Positions 52,580-63,775 of a stretch of DNA of 64,000 nucleotides are shown in pieces. The stretch covers positions 74,634,636-74,698,635 of the forward strand of contig OY986438.1 of NCBI GenBank assembly GCA_963920525.1, read 5' to 3'. How positions within the stretch are numbered: position 1 is the stretch's first letter; the number at the start of each line of letters is the position of its first letter. Made by a program: the position numbers and the translations under genes. The notes under the pieces were generated by a model. It was not told the origin of the DNA, did not search any database, and worked only from the letters and a program-made list of their open reading frames with translations. The stretch comes from Dichetophora obliterata (taxonomy: Eukaryota > Arthropoda > Insecta > Diptera > Sciomyzidae).

Positions 52580-53570
52580 GCTCCAATCCTTTGAATCCAC
52601 CCTGCCTAACAAATGATCTAAAGGCACTAAAAAATTTAAAAAATCGTTTATTTAAAAAATATAAAATATCTGGTTCTAGTTTAGACTTTGCTTCCTATTC
52701 TTCTTGTCGTTATAGATATCAACTATTAAATAAACAATGATATTCTGCTTATATAATTAACATAAAATCACAATTTAAAGATAATCCAAAATTTTTCTAT
52801 AGTTTTGTTAGCTCAAAACGTAAAGCTTCCAGATTTCCACCCCTTATGAAATTCAATCAGGAAGAATCATCTTATGCCAATGTAATTTCTTACATGTTTG
52901 CAAACTTCTTTAAATCAACTTATGCCTAGAGGTGGTCTAATTCTTCATACGTAGAGAAGGTTTTCACAATCCTACAATTGTGATAAATCCAAACAAGACA
53001 ACAAGCATACTTCGATATACCATTTAATACTAGCACGGTATATCCTTTTCTCGCGCCAGTTAACTCTTTTGAAACTCCTGTAAGAGACCCAAATATTGTT
53101 ATGTGTTATCTTCGACAAGTAAAATCCTCTTACGACCGGCCCTGATGAAATTCCGAGCAGTATTTTAAAGCAATGTGCTACAAACCTGTGTACTCCTCTA
53201 GCAAACATTTTTAATACTTTCTTGCATAGTGGTTATTTTCCTTTTATATAGAAGGATTCTTATATTATGCCCCTTCATAAATCTGGCTCCAAGATAGATA
53301 TGTCTAACTATCGAGGTATTGCAAAATTAAGTGTTAAATTAAATCTTAATTTAAAAAAATGTAAGCAAATGACATTGTCGTGTAGATTTGCTAATAACAT
53401 AAATTACACTATAAATAACACTAGCTTAGAAATAATTTACAGTTTTCTCGATCTTGGTGTTATTATGAATTCAAAACTTCGCTTTAATCTCCACGTTAAT
53501 ATGGTGATAAATAAAGCAAGAGGAGTCCTTGGTTTCATTAAAAGATGGGCTAAAGAATTCAGTTATAAAG
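52580..53570 (+). pseudogene. J3 linker and RT with internal deletion of the catalytic core
   Basis: CLTNDLKALKNLKNRLFKKY and FYSFVSSKR belong to the endonuclease-RT linker. From about 53150 come the RT start (GPDEIPSSIL, LHKSGSKIDMSNYRGIAKLS). At about 53330 the frame jumps straight to LNLKKCKQMTLSC and SFLDLGVIMNSKL, which lie after the YxDD box. Motifs A to C are therefore deleted in frame. It ends GFIKRWAKEF before J4. Confidence 0.8.
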
Positions 53571-53574
53571 AGCG

Positions 53575-54205
53575 TAGTAAACTTCAACGATGTGAACTAT
53601 CTGGAGCGCAACCAACTGCTCAGTGACCGTCAATATAGTTTCCGTAGGGCTCGCTCTACTGGTGATCTTATGGCGTTCTTAACCGAAGAATGGAACAAAT
53701 GCGTTAACTTTTTCGGCGAGAGCAGGGTTGTTGCTCTTATTATCAACCGAGTGTGGCATAAAGCGCTCGTGTCAAAACTCTTTGCATATGGTTTTGGTGG
53801 TAACTTTGCTCGATGGATCACGTGTTTCCTCAAGGACAGAACGACTCGAGTCGTAGTTGACGGTATTTCGTCAAAGGAGCACCCCATTAACGCAGGAGTA
53901 TCGCAGGGTTCAGTTCTATCGCCAACCTTGTTTCTGGTTTTTATCAACGGCCTTGTGTCGTTGACGCATAACCCAATACATTCGTTTGCAGACGACAGCA
54001 GCATTTGTCATTCATATTCATGTAAAAAAACGCCCAAGCTCTATGGAGATTGAAAGAAAAAGGCAAAATATGAATGACACACTCCTAAATGATCTACAAA
54101 AAATCTCCGAGTGGGGTCTTGCTAATAGAGTAGAGTTCAATGCAAGCAAGATCCAGTGCTGTCTGTTAACTCACAAGGGGATGTATTGCCCATTAGGTCC
54201 TCTCT
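53575..54205 (+). pseudogene. J4 reverse transcriptase, N-terminal part with motif A lost
   Basis: YLERNQLLSDRQYSFRRARS, STGDLMAFL, then ESRVVALI followed immediately by NRVWHKALVSKLF: the residues carrying the catalytic Asp of motif A are deleted. Downstream are GVSQGSVLSPTLFLVFING and the box HSFADDSSI. After a frame change, ISEWGLANRVEFNASKIQ continues to the transposon junction. The active site is incomplete. Confidence 0.87.
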
Positions 54206-54521
54206 ATATCGAGCCATAACCGCCAAAATAATATATCCCACACCATAATCGATTTTTGTTTTTTTATCGATAGTTCAACATCATTTGCATCATTTGTCAA
54301 AATTTCATGGCTGTAGATTAAACCGTTATGATTTTACAACAAAAACAATTTTAATGTAAATGCATATGGTGACTTGTTTACATTTTCTGTGAACGCTTGT
54401 GTGGGATACAATTAAATTCTTTTTTAAAATAAATGAAACACAAGGGAAAAAATAAAAGAAACAATTTTTTGAGACTTTAATTAAAGATAAAGATTTGTAA
54501 TTTTGGAAGCTTTAGAACAAT

Positions 54522-56400
54522 ATGTCGAAGGTATGAATTTTATTTTTTTGCAAAATATGTTTTCGTTTTCAATTATTGTATATTTTTACAGCTCTCCCTG
54601 GTACCGTATAGCGATTCAGATGAATCATTCGTTGATTTAAATGGTTTGGAAAGTTTAAAAGAAGTCGAGGAGGAAACGTGTGTTGGGAAAAGGGGCTACA
54701 GAAAGCAAAAGAGAATACCTAAAAGGCTGCAAAAAGTGATGAAAAAAAATACGAGTGTTTTGCCCAACCCGTGCTTAAAGAAAAAATGTCCGAGTTCGTG
54801 TCATGATAAAATTTCTGAAGATGAAAGAGTAAGAATAAATGAACATTTTTGGGGAATCGGCAACAAAATTAGACAGAAAGATTGGCTGTCTTCTTGTGTT
54901 AAACAAGTCGATATTAGAAGGCGATATGAAGAAAGTGACAGAAAAAAGTGCAGCTTTAATTATTTTATCAATATCAATAATAGAAGTTTTAAAGTTTGTC
55001 AAAAATTTTTATTGAAAACGTTGAACATTTCACAAACGATTTTAATATCCGTAATAAAAAATAGAAGTTCGTATAAAGCTTGCCTTGAAAATATAAAAAA
55101 GCCAACTGCACACAACAAATCTGAGGAAGCAAGCATATCGCTAGAAAAATCCTTTATAGAACAATTACCAGCGGTTCCTTCACATTATTGCCGGAATAAA
55201 AGTACAAAATTATATATACCTCAAGAATTTCGAAACATAAAAACTGTATATCAGCATTATGTAGAACATTTGAAAACAATTGATTAAGTAAATAGTCAGT
55301 TATCGTTAAGAGTATTCCGTAATATTTTTAGAAACAGTTTCAATTTAGGCTTTCATTTACCTAAAAAAGATAAATGTATCTTATGCGAGAATTACAATAA
55401 TTTAGACACAGAATCCAAAAAGCAATTGCATTCATCAGAAGAGTATCAAATGCATCTAAAGGACAAAGAGAAATGTAAGCAAATATTTTTGGAGGACCAA
55501 AAGCTATGCAAAGAGAATCCGGCTTATTTATGTACAAGTTTCGACTTGCAAAAAGTCTTACATACTCCCTATGGAAAAAATGTTACTTTGTTCTATTCTA
55601 GAAAATATTCATTCTACAATGAAAGTTTTTATGAGAGTGGTACAAGAGATGGGTTTTGTTTATTATGGGGAGAAAAGGATGGTAAACGAGGGTGTAATGA
55701 AATTTGCACAACTGTTTTCCAATGCCTTAAATTAGTCGATGAAAGAAAAACCCAGTCGATAGTCCATCTTTATTGTGATAGCTGCGCAGGACAGAACAAA
55801 AACAGAGCTATGCTTGCGACATTAACCTATTTTGTTGAAAATTCTAATTTTGTGACTAATATAAAAATCACATACTTGTTGCCTGGACACACCATGATGA
55901 CTGTTGATCCGATACATAGCAGAATTGAATAGTTTATTCGGAGTAGAACTATTTGGGCTCCAAGTGAGTGGTACACCATAATATCAAATGCAAGAACTAA
56001 CCCAAGAAAATATAATTGTATTGAATTAACTAACAGTGATTTTAAAGACTGGAAGACATTTTCACAGGCGTTATTTCCAAATTCAATGAAAATTCAATTC
56101 ACAAAATTACGCTCTGTTGGAAAAAATATTCCAAATATTACTCTTAAACATGGCTACTTTGATGAATCTGAAACCATACATTATGATCTAAATTCAATTC
56201 CACGATCCAGACGAAACTCCAAAATAGTTTGTGAGGGACCTACTCAATTATATGATGATATATTAAACATTTCTTCTGCTAAATATAAGGATTTGAAAAC
56301 GCTTTGCGATAGAAAAACTATACCCGTAAAATTCCAACACGAGTATTTAAATTTAAAATGGGATGGATCTGTAAAAGATTTGCTACCTGAAACCTACTAG
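54522..56400 (+). pseudogene. Transposase-like protein of a widespread uncharacterised insect family, two premature stops
   Basis: Exon 1 is 54522-54530 (ATG plus two codons). Intron 54531-54591 has GTATGA and TTTTACAG borders. Exon 2 runs 54592-56400 in one frame, broken only by TAA (55285-55287) and TAG (55930-55932). It has an acidic start (YSDSDESFVDL), a basic region (KRIPKRLQK), a Cys module (CLKKKCPSSCHDKI, then INEHFWGIGNK), CILCENY, then CDSCAGQNKNRAM and LLPGHTMMTVDPIHSRIE, spaced like an RNase H-fold core (Asp...Asp...Glu). About 605 codons. I recall this architecture from many unnamed insect proteins, perhaps the DUF7869 group; the transposase role is inferred from TIRs, target duplication and motif spacing. 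Confidence 0.75.
54531..54591 (+). other. Predicted 61-bp intron
   Basis: Starts GTATGA, ends TTTTTACAG, AT-rich with a polypyrimidine end. Removal joins a three-codon first exon to the long frame, and there is no ATG before the intended start in the long frame. The length is typical of short fly introns. Confidence 0.65.
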
Positions 56401-56909
56401 GAAGATAGTATTTAGCGTTCTTTATATATTTTTATCTATCGTTATTGAAGTTTATAAGATTTTAATATGAATAACATTACTTTGTTAACAGAAAACTTTA
56501 AATATATGAATTACATTACTTTATTTTTGTTTTATCCAATATACTAAGAAATGTATACATTTATTTTTTTTTAAATGAAATGTAATTTAATTTTAAGCAC
56601 TAAGAAAAAAATTAAATAAAAAAAAAAACGGGAAGTCACCTTAAAATAAATTTTTGTGTAACCCACACACTTTTTTAATAATAGGTTGCCAGAAGGAAAG
56701 CAAAAAAAATGTATCCCACAAAAACAACCGTTATGATGCAAATATCTATTTAAAATTATTAAAATTAAATGTATTACACAAAAAAATATTTACATTATAA
56801 ATTTTAAAATAATGGCTTTATTCAAACTGATTTAATTTAAAAAAAAAACCTTCCCCTGTAAAATTTCGAGTTTGTGGGATACATTTTTTCGGCGGTTATG
56901 GCTCGATAT

Positions 56910-57583
56910 GGATGGTGTGGATCTTGTGGAATCAGCCGCTCTTGACGTTCTGGTTCATATCGATTCAATGTGATCTTCGTTGGATTTTTTCGATGTGTCG
57001 AAAGAAGCGGCCAAGAGCCTAGGTTTTTTAAAACTGCAAAAAATATTTCACTTCAGCTGATCTTTGCATGATCTACATCTTATATATTAGGCCGAAAATG
57101 GAGTACAATTCGCACATTTGGGCAGGGGCTTCAAGATCTTATTTGGAGCTTCTGGATCGAATTCAACGTCGTGCGGTATATTTGATAGGGGATGAAAGTA
57201 TTTCATCCACTCTCAACTCTCTTGAACATCGACGCAATGTTGGTTGCCTAAGCCTTCTGTACATGTATTACCATGGGAAGTGTTCTAGAGAGATACATGA
57301 CCTGACTCCACCAGCTCGTGTGTTTTCTAGGTCCACTCGGGCAGCTGTTCAAGCCCACCCCTTTACCATTGCCTCGATGTCCAACAGAACCTTGCATTAC
57401 CGAGAGAATTCGTTTTTTAGTCGCACGGTAAGGTTGTGGAATAGTCTCCCTGCGAGCGTATTTCCCGGCAGTTTTGAGCTGTGCAAATTTAAAACAAATA
57501 TTCACCGATACTACTCCATCTATCCACCCTCCAAATATTTATTACCTATCTTTGGAATCAACACAATGCTTATGCATTTATAG
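56910..57583 (+). pseudogene. J4 reverse transcriptase, C-terminal part
   Basis: Starts MDGVDLVESAALDVL, then after frame changes LGFLKL, and from 57068 a 171-residue open frame: IRPKMEYNSHIWAGAS, LLDRIQRRAVYLIGD, LEHRRNVGCLSLLYMYYHG, RENSFFSRTVRLWNSLP. This is the usual tail of jockey/R1-type ORF2 ending in a stop at 57583. The short 3' UTR and A-run follow. Confidence 0.88.
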
Positions 57584-57620
57584 GGGGCATCCCCTGAGCG
57601 TTGGTTCAGTTTAAAAAAAA

Positions 57621-59344
57621 ACAATTGGTAAAGTTGTGGATTCTGAAAGAAATTTTGATGCAGCTTAAAAATAAATTAATTTATTTCTACAAAGTACAAT
57701 AAATTCATCAAAAATATTATTTTTCAGCAGTTTTTAAATAAAAAACCGAATGAATATTACAAGTAAAACTTGTTTAAATTAAATTTTACAAAAACTTGTA
57801 CAGTGCTTACAATTTTGCAAATTAGTTTAAATCTTAACCCATTAACAGCCAAATGAAAAGTAAAAGTGAAAAGTCCAAAAAATGTTTATTTTACAATAGA
57901 AAACAAACTAAAATAGCAAAAAAATGTTTTTTTATTTTTTTTATTTTTTTATTTTTTTTTAAGAAAACATATTTAAAAAAAAATTACAAACAAATGGAAT
58001 TGACCCGCTTAACAATTGCAAATAAACAAAAAAATTCACTAATGCTTAACAACAAAGAAAACTTTAAAAGTTAAAAATATTTTGCTGTACTCACATTACT
58101 CAGCCAGTACAGTGGCGCTTAATACACTCGATGTTTGAAATTTGAAAAAAAACTGATAATTTCGCCCAATTCTCATACAAAGTGACGTCATCATAATAGT
58201 AAAACCTTTAAAAATTAAAAAAAAAATTAATGTTTCAAATTGATATCATTTAAATTGATTATTTACCAACCTTTAATAAATCAAAAGGATTCATATCAAA
58301 ATGTGAAATATTTGGATAAAAACCACGCCCTATAAAAATGACGTGACTCAAATAAAATAACATTCAAGATTTCTAATAAACTAAAATACGGCCGTGGGGT
58401 ATTTTAACTTCGGTAAATACATAATTTCTTACTAGTTGTAAATTATTTTCATTATTTTGGGAACCGTCTAACTGGCAAATTAGATTAGAGAGAATGTAAA
58501 AAATTTAATTTCACAGACCCAACTAAACTTTTGATAAATTTTTCGGAATTTTTAAAAATAGTCCAGCACACCGATTTGCTGCTTTGTTTCATTTTCACTC
58601 TATAACTTTTACTGCCAGGCGTTTAAATAAGCTCAAATCTATCAATAAAATAATTTGTAAATTTATAATATTAAAGCATTTTTAAAATGTTTGCATTTTT
58701 TTACTATATGAAGTCCTACCATCCCTCCTCTCCATTTTTCGATCGCTTCCACATTTTTCAACATACCATATCTAGCTGAACACCGACTGTCATTATCCTT
58801 GCGTCAATATTTAATGAAATATTGCGTTTCATAATTTAATATTTCTTAATTTTTCTTTATTTTTAAGTACCCTATCTTCCCCACTGTACACTTTCCAATA
58901 AAAACCACGTAATTTTATTACTCCAGCATTAATTCTTACCAAGGTATTGTATTTTTCTCAATCAAAACGATACCCCATATACATACATACATACATATGC
59001 ACAGAAGCACAACACGTCTACATTAAACATCGAATTCAATAAAAGCAATAAAAGAAACAACCAAAAATCCCCAATTTTTTCAACAGAAAAAAGTCACAGA
59101 AACTCCGCATCATAAATGAAACGAACAAACAAACAAACGATCGTCAGCCCCTTTCGACGGCAGCGCAGTCGCATAGAGTTGAAAAGCAGAAAACTAGATT
59201 TTTTTTCTACCAACTCATAGGGTAGAAACAAAATTGAATCACGTCAGACATATGATTCGTTTTTCAGAAGCAAGTCGCGAATTGTAAGGAAAAAAACAAA
59301 TCAAGTTCCTGCAATTTAACTCAAAGCTTGATATTTTTTCAAGT
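57621..59344. other. Non-coding AT-rich spacer
   Basis: Poly-A/T tracts, a T/A-rich pseudo-ORF at 57853-58074 and an ATAC microsatellite (58977-58998). No gene, TIR or RNA was recognised. Confidence 0.45.
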
Positions 59345-59351
59345 ATCAGTG

Positions 59352-62300
59352 TTAGGGGGTCGCTGATTTTGAATCTGAATTCAGAATTTTAAAATTTAAT
59401 ATGGTGGTCCACGATCTTATGCCAAAAACTTAAGTTGAATGTAAGAGCCAAGAGACCCCATAAATCTTTTCTATTTGATAAATGAGGCAAGGAATAAAAA
59501 AACCAAGGTCATAACTCACTTGGAAGGCAGTCCCCAACGCTACTTAAAAATATATAAAACGGGAATTTTCTGACAATTTTTAAAAATGACAAGAACATGT
59601 TACAATACAAAAACTGAAATTTATTTAGTTATTTTACATTAGAAACCATATTAAGGACATTGTATCGTGAAGTCCATATTTAACAATGAAATCTTTAAAT
59701 TTTGTTCTTAGAAGTGGATGGCTTCAGTAAGTTTTTTAGAACCGCCTTCTTTGTACAGTCGGAACTTGTTTCCTATTTGCCTCTACAATCTGCAGCAAAA
59801 ACTGTTTTTCTTCTTCATCATTTGTTATAAGTTTGTTGAAATCTAGGAATAGTCTAACACCTCTTTCGGCGATGTCATTGACTACTTTGATGTGCTGTAC
59901 TGTTTTTTTAGCCTCTGAACTTGGTGTCCTGTTTCCATTGACTTGGGTGCTTGTGTATAAAGCTTAGCAACAATGTGTTCTGCTATTAGCAAAATCTGCC
60001 AATTCACATTCATCAAAGTTGTATTTCCTCTAATAATTCTGGGTGGTGCAGGGATTGAAATTTTGTTAACAATGCTTAATTTATTTTCAAGACTCACTTT
60101 GTTGGATAAAAGTGATAATCCGATCAGTTCTTCAGATAGGTACAACAAGTGTGGCTGCAGAGCTTTTTTGATAGTTATAGCTATCTCTTCGAAAAGGTAC
60201 AATTTAAAAGCATTAATAAGCTTTGCTATTCACCGAGCGTGATGTATTGGCCCAGGTGCTCTCCAATGAATTGTTTCTATTCAGTTTCCCAACACTAACA
60301 GAGTCAGTTAAATTTACTCCAGATAGTCATCTCGAGGTTGATCTTTCTCACTAAGAAGCGGTAGCAGGGACTCGATGACAAAGTTTTTAACTCAGCTTCT
60401 TCAAGGGAAACTTTTAATGCTACGTGTTTGTAACCAAATAGAACAACTTCATTCCATGTTTCCTTCAACCTATTAAATATGGCAATTTCAGGTGAGCTGA
60501 AGGTTCCAAACATCTGTAAAATCTTTGCTCAAAATTATTTCTATTATGTGATGGCGACAATCAAACCGTAAGAGTTCTTTTTGCAGTTTATTTTCAATGA
60601 AAGTGCATGCTCTATTTTTCACACCAGTATTGGCGGCTATTGTGTCAAAGCCCATACGCCCATACCAATGATTTTACCTTCGAGATTCCACGTTTTGAGA
60701 ATTTTATATAAAGCATCGCCAGTGTTCCAACCTGTTATACAAACCAATTTTGGAACTCCTAGTAATTTTTTATTTCCACCAGCATAGGAAACTAGCACTG
60801 GCAATCTGTCAACTTTTTGTGAACCTAAAATGTCGGGCAAGATTTTGCTGTCCTAATGATTGGTTCCTTATGTCTATGTTTGATTTATTCTTTGTTGAAT
60901 GATTCTGTCTTGCTTCTTCTCGTTTCCTTTTTACAGAACTTCTTGGAAGGGATAATACTGCAGGATCATGAACAAGTGCTGCGGCAATTGGAATGATAAG
61001 TCTTACAGCTTGACGGTCGGAAATCTTGTTCCTATCTAACGCTGCTGCCACATTCACATACAAAAAGAGGCTCCTCTTAGGTTTTCGTTCAGAAACATTT
61101 ATAACTTTTTCTATTTTTTTTTACGAAGGTTGATAGGTGTCATCATCAGAACCACTTTCAGGGTTGCTTTTGACAACTGAGCTTTCATATGAGTCATAAT
61201 CAGGTGGCTTATGGAAAAAAGACTTAGATTCTGCTGCTAAAACAGACTTTTTTCTTCCCCATTCTTCTTTTTGAAATCTTTGTAGTGCTCTTTCTTGCTT
61301 TTTAATGTACTCTTTGTCTTGAGATGAAATTATAATTTTTTGGAAGTTCTTTGGTCAATTAAAAAATCTTTGTCTTTCATGAGACTTAGAGCATCTGCAT
61401 GAGCAATGTCAGGGGGTTTTTGATTTTGTCAACAAATAATTGTTAATTTTTTTTGTGTTTCTGTTTTTCTCCCTTTTTTTTCTTTAAAAGTACCCATTGT
61501 GAACGCAAATTTTCAAGTTTTTCAATTGAATCATTAGTAAATTTCATTGGGATTGCAGCTTTGTTCCAAACTTCATTCAATTCTTTAACTGTGCTATGAC
61601 TAGCATTCCTGACGGACTTTTTTCACTTAAAAAGAAATTAAATCTTACCAAAACTTCTTTTGTTGTAGGCAGTTGTTCTTCTTAGTTAATGGTTCTAAGT
61701 CCTTAACTCCCAGCAAGTAAACATTGCCCGCATGCCGCGTCTTAAGTGCAGTAATTTTTATTTTAATTTTTAACTTGAAGTCACACAACACCCAAAAAAA
61801 CTATGTACAAAACAATTATTATATTCTACAAAGCTGTTTGTTCTTTTCAGCCCACGAACGACTTTGTGAATAATACAAATGACCGTTTGTACATTGTACA
61901 AAGAAAAATTTGTATATTTTACATCGTTTCGCATTCGTTTCATCTACAAAAGATACGAACAAATATGCGAATGCTGCTGCCACCTCTTTGTATATTATCA
62001 AACAATGTTCGTTCAGTTCACAAATTTTTACATTGTAGATTTTTACAAACTAGCGTAGAATGTACAAAGTTACGAATTCAAAAATTTTTTCATGCGGCCA
62101 ACACTACTAAACATTTGTACATTCTACGAATAGCCCGTTTGTATTTCTACAAAGATTTTATTCCTAATTTTTTCCTAAATATTTTTTGGGTGTAAAAACA
62201 CTGAGGCTGAATTTTTTCACTGCCTCAGTTCTTTATTTCAGCTTCTTTTAAATGAGTAGTTAATAATTTATTAATTAATAATTAATAATTCAGCTTCAAA

Positions 62301-62700
62301 TAAAAAATAAATAATTGCTGTTGTTTCTTAATTACTCTCTCGAACTGATAACCTGAACAGAATGAAGTTATTTCATTCAATGAACCTAGTGGTAAATAGA
62401 CACATGACGTAACCAATGAAAAAGTTGACTAGCAGAAACAAACTTGTAAATTCAAACTCTTTACATTCTGATATTCTTATGCTAGGAATGTTGCAACTTG
62501 TTTAAAACATAACATCATCTGTTTTAAGGAGATCAACAGTTTTGTGAACTTTTAGCTCTTGATGTAAGGATCGTTGTTGAACATTGCCTTTCTTATGTTT
62601 TAGGGTACTAAATTTTGCATAGTTTGTTTCTTTATTAGGCGTAAAAATATGGGAGGGTCTCTACATAAAACTTGAGTTTTTGGGACCACCGTAGTGGATA
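59352..62700 (-). mobile_element. Degenerate element carrying an uncharacterised insect repeat protein, TIR-like ends
   Basis: Left (about 59395-59460) GGTGGTCC..AAAAACTTAAGTT..ATGTAAGAG is mirrored at the right (about 62655-62695) as GGTGGTCCCAAAAACTCAAGTTTTATGTAGAGACC. Further left, GGGTCGCTGATTTTGAATC (59356) matches a repeat motif seen again at 62763, 63602 and 63712. The exact ends and target duplication are unresolved. Confidence 0.55.
59720..61790 (-). pseudogene. Uncharacterised insect repeat-borne protein (probable transposase), frame-broken
   Basis: Reverse strand, pieces in order: AGNVYLLGVKDLEPL (about 61700), HADAL and KDKDFLIDQ (61380), a basic/coiled segment, SYESSVVKSNPESGSDDDTY (61150), NVAAALDRNKISDRQAVRLI (61040), KVDRLPVLVSYAGGNKKLLG and WNTGDALYKILKTWNLEGK (60700-60830), GFDTIAANTGVKNRACTF and FDCRHHIIEIIL (60540-60640, another frame), then 60513-60304 and 60202-59882. 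The FDT..NTG and CRHH boxes are familiar from unnamed proteins repeated in many arthropods and Hydra. Several frameshifts. The role as a transposase is inference. Confidence 0.65.
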
Positions 62701-63775
62701 GGGTTGCCACCTAAATTTTTATTTTTACGAATTCGGTGCTGGCGCGAACACTATGTAAAAATGGGTCGGTGAATCCGAATCCGTTGTCATCCAATCCGAA
62801 GCGAAAGTATTGCATTTGCTGTAGCTTTACTTTCGTAGCTGTAACTGTTGGCAGTGCAAGCCGAAGTTAGTAAAACGAAAACAATTAAAGCCTTTTTAAA
62901 TGCAAAAAAAATTATAAGTATATGAAATTCTATAATACACAATAGGGGCATTAACAATAGGCATTAACATAAACTATGTGGTATATTTGTCTTTGTATTG
63001 TGTATTTCTGATAAATTTGATATTTGTAGTAAATTTTGTAAAATTACAAAAGCCCTTGCCCTAGTATTTATTACTATTGAATTATTGGTATTTATTGAAA
63101 TAAAAGAAGTTCTAAATATAATCAATTGCAGTCAGAAATTAATGTGCCCTTTTTTGTTATATTTCACTAAGTTTCCAAGTAAAACAGTTCTTTGGCAGTT
63201 AACGAGCAGCAAACGCACCAGATACATGAAGCAGCTTAGTGCAGTGTTTCGTATTCGTATTTCATAGCTGTCGTTGTTCGGCAGTCAAAGCAACTGCACA
63301 TTTCAACAAACAAAAATATGAACTGTGCTTCGACTAAACTATTTAAATTTGCGCACTCAAAGCAACAGCACAGTTACATGAAAAATAAATTTCGGCTGTA
63401 CTGCGGCTTTGCTGTTGAAATGTGCGCAGTAAACAAAGCCAAAATTGTTTTAAGTATAAAAATTGCTTTCGCTGCACAGCGGTAACATATTTTTTAGTGC
63501 TGTTGCTGTTTTGTTGGCAGTCTTTAAATTTAAACACTGGTTGAAACCTAAATTTTTTTATTTTTGCGAATTCGGTGCTGGCGCGAAAATTTGGTAAAAA
63601 TGGGTCTCTGAACCCGAATCCGTTCATAGAATTTCAAAATTATGTAATTTTTAATTTTATTTTTAAAGGTAGCAATACTATTAACCATATTAGATTTTAA
63701 AATTCTATTCAGGATTCAGCGACCCATTTTTACCTAGTATTCGCGCCAGCACCGAATTCGTAAAAAGAAGGTGAC
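62701..63775. repeat. Dispersed repeat family with GGTGCTGGCGCGAA box, direct and inverted copies
   Basis: ACGAATTCGGTGCTGGCGCGA occurs at about 62727 and 63566 (direct, about 840 bp apart), and inverted at about 63745-63766. Each is followed (in its own orientation) by GTAAAAATGGGTC(G/T)(C/G)TGAA(T/C)CC. The last two form a hairpin with about 60-bp arms around about 100 bp. The segment between the first two copies (62790-63540) is non-coding with CAGCAAAGC-like words. Confidence 0.7.

Larger units (their letters stand above)
46860..53570 (+). mobile_element. Jockey/CR1-type non-LTR retrotransposon J3, fragmentary, split by a LOA/I-type element
   Basis: Forward strand: endonuclease (46860-47548), the inserted element (47558-52570), endonuclease-RT linker (52580-53255) and RT pieces (53255-53570). 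It begins mid-endonuclease (5' truncation) and ends where J4 starts. The RT catalytic core is deleted. It is related to J1/J2. Confidence 0.8.
54210..56905 (+). mobile_element. 2,696-bp DNA transposon of unassigned superfamily, CGAG termini, ATAT target
   Basis: The 33-bp TIRs begin CGAGCCATAACCGCC and match at 30 of 33 positions. ATAT lies at 54206-54209 and 56906-56909, and a single ATAT restores the interrupted J4 frame. A TGTATCCCACA motif occurs in both TIRs and again inside (about 54404 inverted, 56710 direct), giving subterminal repeats. One gene with a predicted 61-bp intron fills the centre. A 4-bp duplication would fit Sola-like or other 4-bp groups; I cannot assign it. Confidence 0.85.
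53575..57620 (+). mobile_element. Non-LTR retrotransposon J4, 5'-truncated, split by a DNA transposon
   Basis: RT N-part 53575-54205, the inserted transposon 54210-56905, RT C-part and tail 56910-57583, then a short 3' UTR ending in an A-run (57613-57620). It belongs to a different family from J1-J3 (STGDLMAFL, RVWHKALVSKL). 5' truncation at RT is usual for non-LTR elements. Confidence 0.85.

Noticed and set aside
57853..58074. 73-codon Lys/Phe-rich ORF
   Set aside because: Poly-A/T composition only, no homology or context.
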